The notes under the pieces: generated by a model
Database searches by the model: none
The model's input: the letters and a program-made list of their open reading frames with translations, nothing else
Told to the model about the DNA's origin: nothing
Source: Corydoras sp. C115
Lineage: Eukaryota; Chordata; Actinopteri; Siluriformes; Callichthyidae
Direction: 5' to 3'
NCBI GenBank assembly: GCA_019802505.1
Contig: JAFMOC010000430.1
Span: 385,001 to 449,000 of the forward strand
Length of the DNA: 64,000 nt
Translations under genes and position numbers: made by a program
Shown here: one piece after another, positions 1-14,462 of the stretch
Layout: each line of letters opens with the position of its first letter
How positions within the stretch are numbered: position 1 is the stretch's first letter

Positions 1-98
1 TGCGCTCTGCAACTAAACAGAAACTGTTGCAGTTAAAATAAACTGGCCCGCTCACCAAACTAGAGGTCAGCGAGCAGTTTTGTCAACTGCTGAGACAA

Positions 99-236
99 AT
101 CCATGTTTTTGGACTGTGGATGGAATCCGGAGAACCCACACAGACACGGGAAGAACATGGAATCTCCATCCTGTTTGGGATTCGAACCTGGATCCCCAGG
201 ACTGAGAGGTGATTGTGTTAACCACTACACCACCCA
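99..236 (-). repeat. SINE-A fragment (head and body)
   Basis: Minus-strand copy truncated in the body. It retains the B-box region (gattcgaacctgg) and head (aaccactacaccaccc). Confidence 0.75.
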
Positions 237-569
237 AGCTTTTATTGCTTTATGACGGCTGTCAAAGCTTCAGTAATTATAAATCTTTATAAATTATTAA
301 TGAAATTTGAGCAGAAAAACAAAGCAAAGCGAAAGTGAAAATACGACAGCTGACGTGATGAGGGGCAGAGGCGACGCCGGCGGCACATGCCGCTCATAGT
401 TCAGAGGCACAGCGTGACTTTAAAAACAAATCTGGAAGCAGATCTGCGAACGAGCTGCTGGTCCTGCTGGTACGAAAACAACCCCGTGGACCCCATCACG
501 CAGCTGCACCGAGGACATGAAGAACCCGTCAGGTGGCCCGTGACCATGAAGATCACAAAAGATACGTAC

Positions 570-701
570 CGTACAGAACTGGATGCCACGCACGCTGTTG
601 CCCAGCTTGTCCAGAGGGGGAGACCAACACATGACGCCCATGACGTTGGGCACCACCAGCAGGATGCCACCCGACACACCCGACTTGGCAGGCAGACCCA
701 C
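570..701 (-). CDS. gls: gls exon 13 (Val484 equivalent)
   Basis: 132 bp, 44 codons, VGLPAKSGVSGGILLVVPNV through GNSVRGIQFCT. The acceptor is acctcag and the donor ACG|gtacgt. The valine of KSGV matches human Val484. This is the last exon in the window. The next one (DLV...) and the alternative KGA/GAC ends are expected beyond position 1. Confidence 0.96.
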
Positions 702-1010
702 CTGAGGTACGACACACGAATGAGGACGGAATGAGGGCAGAGCACCAGCGCGGTGCAAACTACAACCTAAACACTCAGTAAATGTCGAGGGGGCGGGGGG
801 TGGGGGGTGGGAGGGTCAGGGAGTGTCACTTACATGGAAGGCAAACTGTCCAGAGAAGTCGTACATGCCGCAGGAGTGCATGAGGCTGAGCGTGTTGCGC
901 ACCGATTCAGGACTCAGCACGCGCTCGCCCGTGATGGGACAGAAGCCGCCGTTGGCCAGGGTGGCCGCCATCACGCTGGCACTCTCACACGTCACCTCGA
1001 TGGAGCACAG

Positions 1011-1061
<51 letters not shown>

Positions 1062-4000
1062 AGAAAACAGTGTTCACATGCGGAGACGTGCACAGACACA
1101 CGCATGTGTGTATATTTACACACATACATACACACACAGACATGCATGCACGCGCATACACGCAGACACACACATGGCGCACAGCTACACACACACATGC
1201 ATACAGGGTTGCGCATACATGCAGACACACGCATGGAGCACAGCTACATACACGCAGACACACACACATACAGGGCCGCGCATACACGCAGACACACGCA
1301 TACAGGGCCGCGCACACACGCAGACACACACGCATACAGGGCCGCGCACACACGCAGACACACACGCATACAGGGCCGCGCACACACGCAGACACACACG
1401 CATACAGGGCCGCGCACACACGCAGACACACACGAATACAGGGCCGCGCACACACGCAGACACACACGAATACAGGGCCGCGCATACACACACGCATACA
1501 GGGCCGCGCAGACACACGCGCATACAGGGCCGCGCAGACACACGCGCATACAGGGCCGCGCAGACACACGCGCATACAGGGCCACGCAGACACACACGCT
1601 TACAGGGCCACGCAGACACACACGCAAACAGCGCTGCGCATACACGCAGACACACACGCATACAGGGCCGCGCATACACGCAGACACACACGCATACAGG
1701 GCCGTGCAGACACACAAGCATACACAGCCACGCAGACACACACGCATACAGCGCCGCGCATACACACAGACACACATGCATACAGGGCCGTGCAGACACA
1801 CAAGCATGCGCATACACGCAGACACACACGCAAACAGCGCTGCGCATACACGCAGACACACACGCATACAGGGCCGCGCATACACGCAGACACACACGCA
1901 TACAGCGCCGCGCATACACACAGACACACATGCATACAGGGCCGTGCAGACACACAAGCATACACAGCCACGCAGACACACACGCATACAGCGCCGCGCA
2001 TACACACAGACACACATGCATACAGGGCCGTGCAGACACACAAGCATACACAGCCACGCAGACACCCACGCAAATAGCGCTGCGCATACACGCAGACACA
2101 CATGCATACAGGGCCACGCAGACACACATGCATACAGGGCCACGCAGACACACACGCATACAGGGCCGCGCATACACGCAGACACAAACGTCTGTGAACA
2201 CACATACATACAGGGACCCACACACGCATGCATGCGCACACACACGCATGCATGCGCACACACACGGAACACGGTGTATTGAGAGCGTGAGCTGAATGAA
2301 CGACGGCGCTGAACTCACCTGGAAGTAGAAATCCAGAATGGAGGTCATATCAGTTCCTTCAGGAAAACACTGTGAGAACAACAGAGAACAGGACGCTTAA
2401 CGACGGCCACTTTATTAGAGTCAGCGGGTGAACAGATGACCCTCACAGCAGGCATGTCATCAACCAAAGCCATAATTAAACCATCTGTCTGGGTCTAACG
2501 AACCGATACTGAACCACTAAAGAGGAACTGTAATTAGAGGTAATTATAAAACTTAAATCTGATTGGCTGAGCCGTCACATGACCCCTCTATTGCTTTATT
2601 AACACACCTGCTAAAGGTTCCACTAATGATCAGCGTGGAGTCTTAATAAACTGGGGCGGGACGTCCGGCGGGAAGAGCGACCTCAGCCGCTTACACACTC
2701 TTCATATACTCAAGATGCCCAACCCCCCTCTACATGGTTGGAGCAGCAACAGCCGTGATTGGTGGATTAGTGTTATTGTGCACAGAGGAAACATTTTAAG
2801 TAATATATAGGGGCGGGTAAATAAATAATCAATAATAATTCATCAGAAATCAGCAGTTTATTCTGATTAACTGAACTGAAAGTCGTTTTTGTATATTTTG
2901 CGTTTCAAGTCAGGACCAATAACGACCAATTTTGCTTCTTTTTGAATATTAGGAACTAAAAGACAGTATTTTAATCTTTTTATTTAATATATATAAACGT
3001 TGGGCGGCATGGTGGCTTAGTGGTTTGGCATGTTCTCCTCTCAGCGCTGGGGATTCCCGGTTCGAATGTTCTCCCATGTTCTCCTGTGTAAGCATGGGTT
3101 TCCTCCGGGTTCTCCGGTTTCCTCCCACAGTCCAAAAACATGGATCAAGGTCAATTGAGTTCTCCAAATTGCCCCATATAGAGTGTGTTTTTCTGTGTGA
3201 TTGTGTGTCCAGAGATAGAGTGGCGCCCTGTGCTGGGTCTATCTGCCCAGCGCCCGAGACGTTCTCCCCTGGATGGGCATAGGGAACCCCCCCCCCACCC
3301 CCCCGGCGACCCTAACAGAGGATAAAGCAGAAGATAATGGATGAATATATAAATGTTATTTACACTGCCACTTTTCTTTTACTTTATTTTGTACTTTTGG
3401 TACATTTAGTTTAATTTTACTGCATTTATTGTTTATTCAAATAAAATATATAAAGAATTCTGATTCTGAAGATCCATTTCAATCCATTAAACCTTCCATT
3501 AAATAAGTGCATTAATATTTTAAAGTGAAGGAACTGAAGTCTACACAGCACCACCTGTTTTTTTTTTGTTTTGTTTTTTTCCCTCAAAGCATTTGGGTGG
3601 AGTCGGACTCCACCTTCAGTGGAAGTGAACTAACCTTCTTCTCCTTCAGGTAGTAGCCGATGGCGAAATTCCTATCGCCCGACTCTCTCTCCGACTGGAA
3701 CCTGGAACAAACAAAGGGCTGAGGGTAAACAGCATGGCATGTTCTCCTCATTCTCACACGTTTGTTCTGTAAATGCTTTAATGACGCTGACGGCACGCTC
3801 ATAACAGAAACACTTAAGTATGAGAAACACTTCCAGCTTAATTACTACATAAATTACACACAAGTCAATAGGATCATTTTAAAGAATGTTAAAAGTAAAA
3901 TTTGCACACCTGTCTGATATCCGCAGTCACGTTACGGTTAAAAAACTCGCTTTTTTTACATTCTGATGTTAGAAAACCATACATACTGTACAATACATTA

Positions 4001-4548
4001 TTTTAAATCATAAAATACAGATATATAAACAATATAGACAGCGAGTCGATTCCCGATGAGCACTAAACCGGTTATAACTGTTCTGCAATCCTGTTACTCA
4101 GCGATCAGCGGTCACTTAAATAACCGGACAGATTCACGTCACGAAAGACCAGATTATTAACTATCCATCCATTATCTTCCGCTTTATCCTCTACTAGGGT
4201 CATGGGGGGGGGGGGGGATCCATCCAGGGGAGAACATTTCGGGCGCTGGGCAGATACACCCAGGACAGGACGCCAATCTATCACTGGACACACACTCACA
4301 CTATATGGGGCAATTTGGAGAACTCAATTGAATTGATCCATGTTGGACAGTGGGAGGAAACCCACACAGACACGGGGAGAACATGCAAACTCCAAGATTG
4401 GGATTCGAACCGGGAATCTAGCGCTGAGAGGAGAACGTGCTTAACCACTAAGGCACCGTGCCGTCCGATTATTAATTAAGTTTAAAATGAAAACATTAAT
4501 GAACCAAACTTTTTTTTTTTTTTTTTTTTTTTTAGAACTCGAAGTTGT

Positions 4549-4584
<36 letters not shown>

Positions 4585-7500
4585 GGGATGTATTCAACTA
4601 AAGATTTTCATAGTCGAATCTGATTCGTCAGATTTTCCCTATAGTCGACTGATAGTCGAATCAGTTAAAATTTCACCACAAGATGGCGCTATAAGCATAG
4701 TTTTTTTTATATTTTACTTGTTTTTCTAACAAAAGAAAACCTTTTTTTTTTTTTTTTCTTTTTTTTTCTAGAAATTAGGATGATTTTATTTGACAAAAGG
4801 CTATATATATATATAACGAAAACAAAGACATTTCATGTAAAAACTAATGCTTAGCAGCAGCCATGGGCGCCCCCATGTGGTCAAAATGGTACATTCGACT
4901 ATGAGGTTCATAGTCGACTACGGTTCTCCGAATCGAATCGTCGAATCAGCGAATATTGCAGCTCACCCCTAATTATTATTAATATTATTATTGCTATTAT
5001 ATAATCACGGGAAAGAGGTGTAACTGTACTCCACTACACGTCAGGACTAATAACACCACTCTACTCACAATAGACTAGACGATTATCGCTATTAAATCCC
5101 ATCGGTCTGCTGAATCCGCACTCCTGAGGGTTAAATAGCATGCCACCTTGTGGCGGTACTCACGTAGCGTTGCTGAAACCCACATACTCATTCCCGGCCA
5201 TCGTTTTCAGAAAGTTCATCACCTTTATATAAACAGACGAGAACATACAACTTAGAAGAACCCATTAATCACTCATCTGTATTTATAAGTTAAAATGTGG
5301 GGCTTTTAAAATTACAGTCGAGATGAACGAATAAATAAATAAACTTTAACAGCATTACACTCACATAGTCAAACTTCTCAGCATTGCTGGCCTTTTGCTA
5401 AAAGATAAAGAGAGAAAATAACTGGACGTCATTGCGGTGATTCCTGTGGTCGATCGCATACACACACAAATAAATAAAAGCAGGTTTCAAACGCAGGGCT
5501 ATACAACACGGCTATACATCATTTATCACAAAACAAACAATGGAGTCTATAGAACAAGCAGAGGATGCTTTTATTTGATTTAACGTCTGAAGTGAAAACC
5601 TGTAAGCATCTCTACATGTGTCTGCATACACTACCGGCCACAATATTAGACACCAGGGGGCTGGGTTACCAGGTTCATGTATGTATACCGTTAAAGCATC
5701 TCAACACCTATAGTACATTTAATATTAAATAAATTAGTCTTTTATATGCCGTTACACGCTGAACTGTCAGGAGTCAAAACATTGCACATTGTGGGGAAGC
5801 TAGTGCAAGCCAATGGGGGGGGGAAGAGAGAGAGAGAGGAGCAACATGGGCTCTTGAGTCGATTAAACAGAAAATAAGCTGCAACTAAATTTTATGCCAA
5901 AAGAAGTTAGAACCGTGCACAGGACCACAGTCATGATGGCAGAGTTGAAAACTAATAATCCAGCATGTTAAGCGATTATGAGATTAAATGCTCAGTAGAA
6001 TTTAGGGGATGCGTCCGGTTACCCCGGTTACGAACGGTCAACCAGGTTAAACCCGGTGGCCGTCGTGGGTTTGTGGTTAAGATAAGAGAAGCTTTTAACA
6101 TCAACAATAGTAAAAGATATATAGACAAAAACAAATATATTAACATAATAAAAAAAAATAATCATCATTTAAGTATAACGTGGATACAAATTTTTTAAAT
6201 TTACAATTTTTATTTTACGGAATATGTTTTTAAACTGTGAGGAGTATATATATTGCAATTTTATATTTCGTAAGTTTTCTAAAGCGTTGAATTCTTGCAG
6301 ATGTATTTTAAATGTTAAAATTATTGCACATCGTTATAAATAGGATTTAGGAGGGTCATATTTTTGACTGAGGGCGGCACGGTGGCTTAGTGGTTTGGCA
6401 TGTTCGCCTCTCAGCGCTAGGGATTCCCGGTTCGAATCCCAATCTGGGTGGAGTTTCCATGTTCTTCCCGTGTCCGCGTGGGTTTCCTCCGGGTTCTCCG
6501 GTTTCCTCCCACAGTCCAAAAACATGGATCAAGTCAATTGAGTTCTCCAAATTGCCCCATATAGAGTGTGTCTGTGTGAGTGAGTGTGTGTCCAGTGATA
6601 GATTGGCACCCTGTCCTGGGTGTATCTGCCCAGCGCCCGAAACGTTCTCCCCTGGATGGGCATGGGGAACCCCACCGTGACCCAAATATAGGATAAAGTG
6701 GAAGATAATGGATGAATGAATGAATGTTTTTAAACTGAGAGGAGTATATATATTGCAATTTTATATTTCGTAAGTTTTCTAAAGCGTTGAATTCTTGCGG
6801 GTGTATTTTAAATGTTAAAATTATTGCACATCGTTATAAATAGGATTTAGGAGGGTCATATTTTTGACTGTGGAGTTACAGCAGCAGGAGCTATGATATT
6901 GCTCTTTAGATCATCGTGGGTGTAGGAACCAGTCACTGAAGGTGCTCCCCAGCGTTTCCACCGTCCCATGCAATGGGCGAGAGGTGTTCTTTCCCAAACT
7001 GCCTCCACTGAGAACCAGTCTTGCAACCTGAAAGTTCCCTGGTTGGGTTCCCAACCACAAAGCACGGTACTATGGTTGAAGCGCCCTTGTGCAAGGTATT
7101 TAATCCTCATTGCTCCCTGGGCGTCGTGTACTAGAGAAGCTAAAGAGTTTCGGCTCCAGCGGTTTCTTTAAAACCAGCAAATCCAGGGTTTCGATCTCTT
7201 TGTCTGGGGAATGGAATCCAGAACCGTACTGCTCACCTGCACAACGCACCTGACAACACAGCCACCAAGTGCAAACACTCACAGGGTGTGTCTAATAAAG
7301 TGGCCCGTGCACATCTACACTAAATCACAGGGTCGTTTACGATACGGAGGCAGAAAACACAAATCTAATAGGGTTATTTAGACTAGAGTGAGATGAAGCC
7401 TAAAGTGAAAGTCCACCGTCGGTGGGTTATTAACTACATGGCGTGCTGTGGTGTACCGATGACGGGGGAATCGGGGCGATTTCACCACAGATCACACACG

Positions 7501-10500
7501 ACTGAAGCCGGGGGTCCGTCAGAATGGAGTACATGATGTCCAGTGGGATTTGGTGTTAAAGTTTCACTGATGCTGCACTAAACACGACCGAGCCTTTGAT
7601 CTCCAAACCTTATGCTTTGATGTCTGATTGTAAGTGTGCGATAGAACGGCGGCATGACGCATTTCCTTTTCCTAATTCTTATAGCAACCTAATAACATTC
7701 TGATAAACTAGATGTTGCACGTAGGGGTGCAAGAACGAATCGATAAAAACGATAAAAATCGATTATTAAAAGTGGCGATAATGAATTTCATAATCGATTC
7801 GTTGGGTCGCACGATTTCCACGTTACCCGCAATGTCGTCACCTGCAGCGCTGGAACAACGCTGGAACAACGCTTCAACAACGCTGGAAAAATTAAAAATA
7901 GCGGGATGAACGGAACGAGGCGGAATCAGCAAAACAAGTTGATAAATCGTACAAATGAAACACAGCCAACGTAGAGAACAAGCTTCTGTTTAAATCATCA
8001 AAACTGCGGGAGAGCTTCACCATCACACAGATAAAGAACGTGGAACATGCGAGCTCTGCGAAAATGAATTAGGTAACATAACAGCTACACAAATTTGTGT
8101 AATTTAGTATATTTTTTCACACTATGCTACATATTGTGTCAGTGTGTGTTTGAGATTTGTGTGTAATTGTCTTTGGGCAACTTGGACGACTTAAACTCAT
8201 TTATTCATTATCTTCCGCTTTATCCTCTATTAGGGTCGTGGGGGTGGGGTTCCCCATGCCCATCCAGGGGAGAACGTTTCGGGCGCTGGGCAGATAGACC
8301 CAGGACAGGGCGCCAATCCATCGCTGGGCACACACTTACTCACACAGACACACTCTATATGGGGCAATTTAGAGAATTTAATCGACTTGATCCATGTTTT
8401 TGGACTGTGGGAGGAACCCGGAGAACCCGGAGGAAACCCACGCGGACACGGGGAGAACATGGAAACTCCACCCAGATGGGGATTTGAACCGGGAATCCCT
8501 AGTGCTGAGAGGCGAACGTGCTAAACACTAAGCCACCGTGCCGCCCCGACTTAAACTCATACTGTAAAAAAAAAAAAAAACAGTCATTTATTGACCTGCT
8601 TAATAATTCTACAGTGAAGCTGGTTTTTCTTACCACTACTGATTGTGATGTTCTCATTTGTAAGTTGCTATGGAAACCACCGTCTGCTAAATGACTGAAT
8701 GTAAATGTAAAGACGTGGGGGGAAGAAATTATTTATTTATCCGATTCATCGAAAAAAAATAATCGACCGATTAATCGATTATCAAAATAATCGTTAGTTG
8801 CAGCCCTAGTTGCACGTTTACAAATACGGATATTCAGTTAAACCCTGCAGCTCTGATCTTACAGCGATGGTTCTGACTGTTCCACTCACAGCCCACTCTC
8901 AACTTTAAGGTACCTGAACTGCTTTCAGTTTATCAGCATCCTGCCCTAAACGGACGGTACGCGACCCCGGCGGGGGGCGTCGGGTCTCACAGCATCAGTG
9001 CAGCATTGCTGCTGACCTAAGCGATTTAACCCGTTAGTTTTAGTTTGATCTGTAGAGTCGCACCGCAAAACGAAGCTGCGACCTCCCCCTCTGATTCAAC
9101 TTCTGAAGATTGAGGAGATAATCAGAGGGAGGATGGTGAGGGTTGGTAACAGCGCATGATCCTCCACAATGATCTCATGTGGAGGCCACGTTTAGTAAAC
9201 ACCATATATGGTTATCATTTGCTTAATCCTCTACTAGGGTCACTGTGGGTTCCCCATTCGCCTCCAGGGGAGCTACACCCAGGACCGCCAATCCATCACT
9301 GGGATTTGAAGACATGTAGCGTTCCGAGGCGCGGTGGCAGGTCCGGGGTCGGCAGCTCGCTGCTGTGCGACTCTACTCCCACCCGGAGGAGTGGAGGTGT
9401 TATACGTGGTGTGGATGTATGGATGGAGGTCATGATGGAACGTATAGATCCGGTCTCTGTGCTAGTGAGAACTTGGCGTCTCGACTCAAAGAAGGGGGGG
9501 GGGGGGGGGAGATAATGGAAAGGAAGAGATTACCAACGTCAATGACCTGCTGCAGCGGTCAAATAATCCCACAGTTCAAACGTCTGGAAAATATGCAACA
9601 ACAATAAAGAAAAAAAGCAAAAACACAGCAGGCCTTCATCACCATAACGCACACCGCCGCCCACACGGCCCCTCGCCACGAAAACGGGCGTGGGGTCATG
9701 GGGTAACCCGCGGAGGGGAGAACAGCATGGTAGGGAGAATGCCCACACACACACACACACACACTTTAGTGTAAGACAAAATTCATCAATCCATCCATTC
9801 ATTCTCAAACACACACAGGGATGTCCCGACTTAGATTCCGATGCTTTGCATCATCCAATCAGGTGGCAGATTAAGAAAAAAATCTCTCCTGAGAGTCTGG
9901 AGAACAGAACCTGGATTTTAGAACCTGGACTAGAGGCTTGTGGTCCTGCTAGGATGTTACTACCTGCTGGGACGGATGATAATTACTCAAGCTGTAAACT
10001 GGTGTCCTACATGGATGCTGCCACCTTGGTAAGTCCCCCTCTGAGCCTTGGTCCTCACAAGGACCTGTCACTAGTCCCCACCAGGGAGACGCTGCCTTGG
10101 TGAGTCCCCCACTGAGCCTCGGTCCTCACAAGGACCTGTCACTACTCCCCACCAGGGAGACGCTGCCTTGGTGAGTCCCCCTCTGAGCCTCGGTCCTCAC
10201 AAGGACCTGTCACTACTCACCACCAGGGAGACGCTGCCTTGGTGAGTCCCCCACTGAGCCTCGGTCCTCACAAGGAATTGTCACTATTCACCACCAGGGA
10301 GACGCTGCTTTGGTGAGTCCCCCACTGAGCCTCGGTCCTCACAAGGACCTGTCACTATTCACCACCAGGGAGACGCTGCCTTGGTGAGTCCCCTCTGAGC
10401 CTCGGTCCTCACAAGGACCTGTAACTACTCACCACCAGGGAGACGCTGCCTTGGTGAGTCCCCCACTGAGCCACGCTCCTCACAAGGACCTGTCACTATT

Positions 10501-12543
10501 CACCACCAGGGAGACGCTGCTTTGGTGAGTCCCCCACTGAGCCTCGGTCCTCACAAGGACCTATCACTACTCCCCACCAGGGAGACGCTGCCTTAGTGAG
10601 TCCCCCACTGAGCCTCGGTCCTCACAAGGACCTGTCACTACTCACCACCAGGGAGACGCTGCCTTGGTGAGTCCCCCACTGAGCCTCGGTCCTCACAAGG
10701 ACCTGTCACTACTCACCACCAGGGAGACGCTGCCTTGGTGAGTCCCCCACTGAGCCTCGGTCCTCACAAGAACCTGTCACTACTCACCACCAAGGAGACG
10801 CTGCCTTGGTGAGTCCCCCACTGAGCCTCGGTCCTCACAAGGACCTGTCACTATTCACCACCAGGGAGAAGCTGCCTTGGTGAGTCCCCCACCGAGCCTC
10901 GGTCCTCACAAGGACCTGTCACTATTCCCCACCAGGGAGACGCTGCCTTGGTGAGTCCCCCACTGAGCCTCGGTCCTCACAAGGACCTGTCACTACTCAC
11001 CACCAGGGAGTAGTTCTTCCCATGGTTGTAAAATTGAGACAGGACTGCACCCCCGGACCTAACCCTAATTGCTTATTTTCCAATGCTTTGCATCATCCAA
11101 TCAGGTGGCAGCTTAACAAAAAGTTAATTTACTCCTGAATAATTACTGAGAGTCCGGAGGCCAGAACGTGGATTTCAGAACCCGGACTAGAGACTTGTGG
11201 TCCTTCTAGGATGTTACCACCTGGTGGGACGGATGATAATTACACAAGCTGTACACTGGTGTCCTACACGGATGACCCTGCTTTGGTGAGTCCCCCTCTG
11301 AGCCTCGGTCCTCACAAGGTTTCCATCTGAAAAACTGTCACTACCAGGGAGGAGCTCCGTCCACGGTTGTAACATCGAGACGGGACTGCATCCCCGCAGA
11401 GACCATCGAGCTCAACATCCTCACAATTTTCAGACTGAGCTGCGGCAGTCGTGGGCTTGTGGTTGAGGAAACAGCCTTGTGATCAGAAGGTCCTTGGTTT
11501 CATCAACTACTATGGCTGAAGTACCCTTGGTCAAGGTACCTACCGCAATCGCTTTTTCATCCAACAACGGCAGGGGTTTTTCTTGTCCCCGTCTCTTCAT
11601 CTTGTTCTTTATGGGTTCAGGTTTAGAACTCCATAAAGCTGCTTTGAGACGATGTAGTATTATTAAAAAAAAAGCTCTATATGAATAAACTTAAAGACTT
11701 GCATGTTAAACAGATTCCAGTTGATTCAGGAGAAACAATTATTAAAAATACAATCGGGGGGGGATTAATGTCTCTAAACTGCAGTATCGGGAGTTACTAC
11801 ACAGAAAGCCCAAAACGGGATTCGAACCCATGACTTTCTTAATCCGAGGTGAAGGCACTACCCACTGAAGGTATGCAGCATCCAATAATAACTCTAAGGT
11901 ACTCTAAGCAGGTATAAGATGAGATTAAGCACTTAGTTTGTTAAATCGGGACATCCCATAAACATGAGCCACACAATGAGAAACAGAAAAACCGGTGAGG
12001 CATCAGATCAGAGAGCTGCTGGAAAGTGGGCGTGGCTTTAAACAAAACAATGAACAAAACGACGAACAAAGAAAACAAAGAAAGAAAAAAAATGACTGAC
12101 ATCCTGAATTCATTTTCAGAACTTCTTCCTGTTTTGAGGTCCTGGTTGATGACGGAAGGTGAGCCGTGAAATGGAGATGTGATGATAACATGAGGATGAG
12201 TCAACACTTCTGCTGTTTTCTACTGTAAATTATTTCTGGGGGAAAAAAACCACCTGCCCAAATCTGATGCTTGCAGTTTTTTGACAGTAATGCCAACTTT
12301 TGTATTATTATTATTATTACTCAGAATCAGAAGGAAATTGCAGATAATTCACTAAATACTTAATTCTGATTGGTCAATGTTCTCATTAAACATTCAGACT
12401 GTTGCTTTAAAGAGCTGGACCATGATTTCTGACAAAACGCTTCTGTGATTGTGATGTAGAAGCATTAAAAGTCTAATGTCCATAAAATCATTTAAAGTAT
12501 AATATAACTATACTCCACTGATTCTCAACTGGACAGCTTGGGG

Positions 12544-12610
<67 letters not shown>

Positions 12611-12891
12611 AAAGTGAGAGGCATGCGGCCACTCATTTGCCCTTATCTCTTTTTTTTTGTGAAATTTATGATGTTCGGAGGCAAGATGGAGAAATGCAAA
12701 TGTAACCCAGATTATTTAAAATGTGTAGTTTGTTCATTGAGGACGAATTTCTCAGTTTCTAAAAAAAAATGTCTAAATGTGTTTTTTTCTAAAAATAAAT
12801 TTGTTCAGTTCATATTCTTTAAAAATTAGGTTATGACTTTACCATGAGAACAAATCGGGGCGATGGCTTTTACAAAAGTAATAATAATTTA

Positions 12892-12985
<94 letters not shown>

Positions 12986-14302
12986 CCTTCTTTTTTTCTC
13001 TCAATAGGACATGCTTCCCAAAAATCATGCTTCCCATGTGGTGAATGGAACTTACCACATGTAAAAAAAATAAGTGCTATTTTTCTTTACATGTCGTGAG
13101 TTCCACTCACACCCACCCACAACACTCAGGACAGACAATAAGAACATGTGGAGAACCTTAAACTGATGTGGGTTAATTAAACCTGACGAGCTACCGATCT
13201 CACTTCAGTTAATAACCCCAGAGGGCAGGAGTGATGGTGATCAAACAAGAACAGGAAGTTCAAATGAATTTCACAGAGAGAGAGAGATCAGTGTGAATGG
13301 TTCCAAAACCTGATCATGCCCACAGTCATTGTCCCGTAGCATGGAGGTGGACAATGTTCCGGTCAGGACACAATGAAATCACTCGAGAACAGTTCTAAAT
13401 GCATTCATCTACAGAGTCTTCAGAGATATTCAGACGGGAACAGCTTTAACTCTGAGGGTCAGGGAGTCGGTCTTCACTAAAGACTATAATCTATAAGTGG
13501 GGGGCGGGGCCAACATAGTTATCATGTAAGATTGGGTTACACCTCTAGTGCATGATGGGTAAAACACATGCTCTTAAATATATATGCTCCCCACTGAAAA
13601 CCTTTGAAAAAACATTATACTAATAAAGGCGGCACGGTGGCTTAGTGGTTTAGCATGTTCTCCTCTCAGCACTAGGGATTCCCGGTTCGAATCCCCATCT
13701 GGGTGGAGTTTCCATGTTCTCCCCGTGTCTGCGTGGGTTTCCTCCGGGTTCTCCGGTTTCCTCCCACAGTCCAAAAACATGGATCAAGTCAATTGAGTTC
13801 TCCAAAATTTTGTAGAACTCAATTGCCCCATGTAGAGTGTGTTTGTGTGTGAGCGAGTGTGTGCCCAGCGATAGATTGGCGTCCTGTCCTGGGTGTATCT
13901 GCCCAGCGCCTGAAACGTTCTCCCCTGGATGGACATGGGGAACCACACACCCACGACCCTAATAGAGGATAAAGCGGAAGATAATGAATAATGAATGAAT
14001 TATATTAATAAGATAAGTGTGCTGTTGTAACCCAGCCACCTCAGGGTTTAACACATTGTGCTTATCAGAGTTATCACAGGCCAATGGTAATGTGGGTCCA
14101 ATGGTACAGGGTTGGAGGAAGTCAGAGTGGAGGTTCTGTGGAGGTTCCTCTGGCCACGTGATGTATTTTAAATAAATCACTCATTACTCCCCCTTCAGGT
14201 GTAAAACTGTTCCGTCTGAACATGTTCTTCATTATAAAACTGCAGAGACCACAGATTCAAACTAACCCCCACTAAACATTTCATAACATACTGCCCCCTC
14301 CA

Positions 14303-14337
<35 letters not shown>

Positions 14338-14385
14338 TAGTAAAAAAAAAAAAATAATAATAATAATAAAAAAATAAATAAATAA

Positions 14386-14462
<77 letters not shown>

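Larger units (their letters stand above)
7722..8808. mobile_element. hAT-type MITE with 8-bp target duplication, SINE nested inside
   Basis: Ends are TAGGGGTGCAA and TTGCAGCCCTA. The flanks gttgcacg at 7714-7721 and 8809-8816 are identical, the 8-bp duplication expected of hAT elements. The sub-terminal regions are rich in ATCGATTA-type motifs. It contains a SINE-A (8201-8547) and a family C/LINE tail fragment (about 8600-8705). No transposase is seen. Confidence 0.85.

Noticed and set aside
807..2381. Very long ORFs (up to about 490 codons) on both strands rich in His/Thr or Cys/Val
   Set aside because: They are open only because the CA-rich minisatellite has no stops in most frames. The region is an intron of gls between two verified exons.
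6371..6450. tRNA gene candidates at SINE heads
   Set aside because: A and B boxes are present, but the cloverleaf is incomplete and each is followed by a conserved SINE body. They are tRNA-derived heads, not tRNA genes.
9156..9515. 119-codon plus-strand ORF
   Set aside because: Starts in a SINE-A fragment and ends in a G-run; no domain and no splice context.
10018..11010. CRISPR-like regular repeat
   Set aside because: The 71-bp units are directly adjacent with no unique spacers, in a vertebrate intron.
12844..13058. Ile-Tyr repeat ORFs
   Set aside because: Translation of (TA)n.
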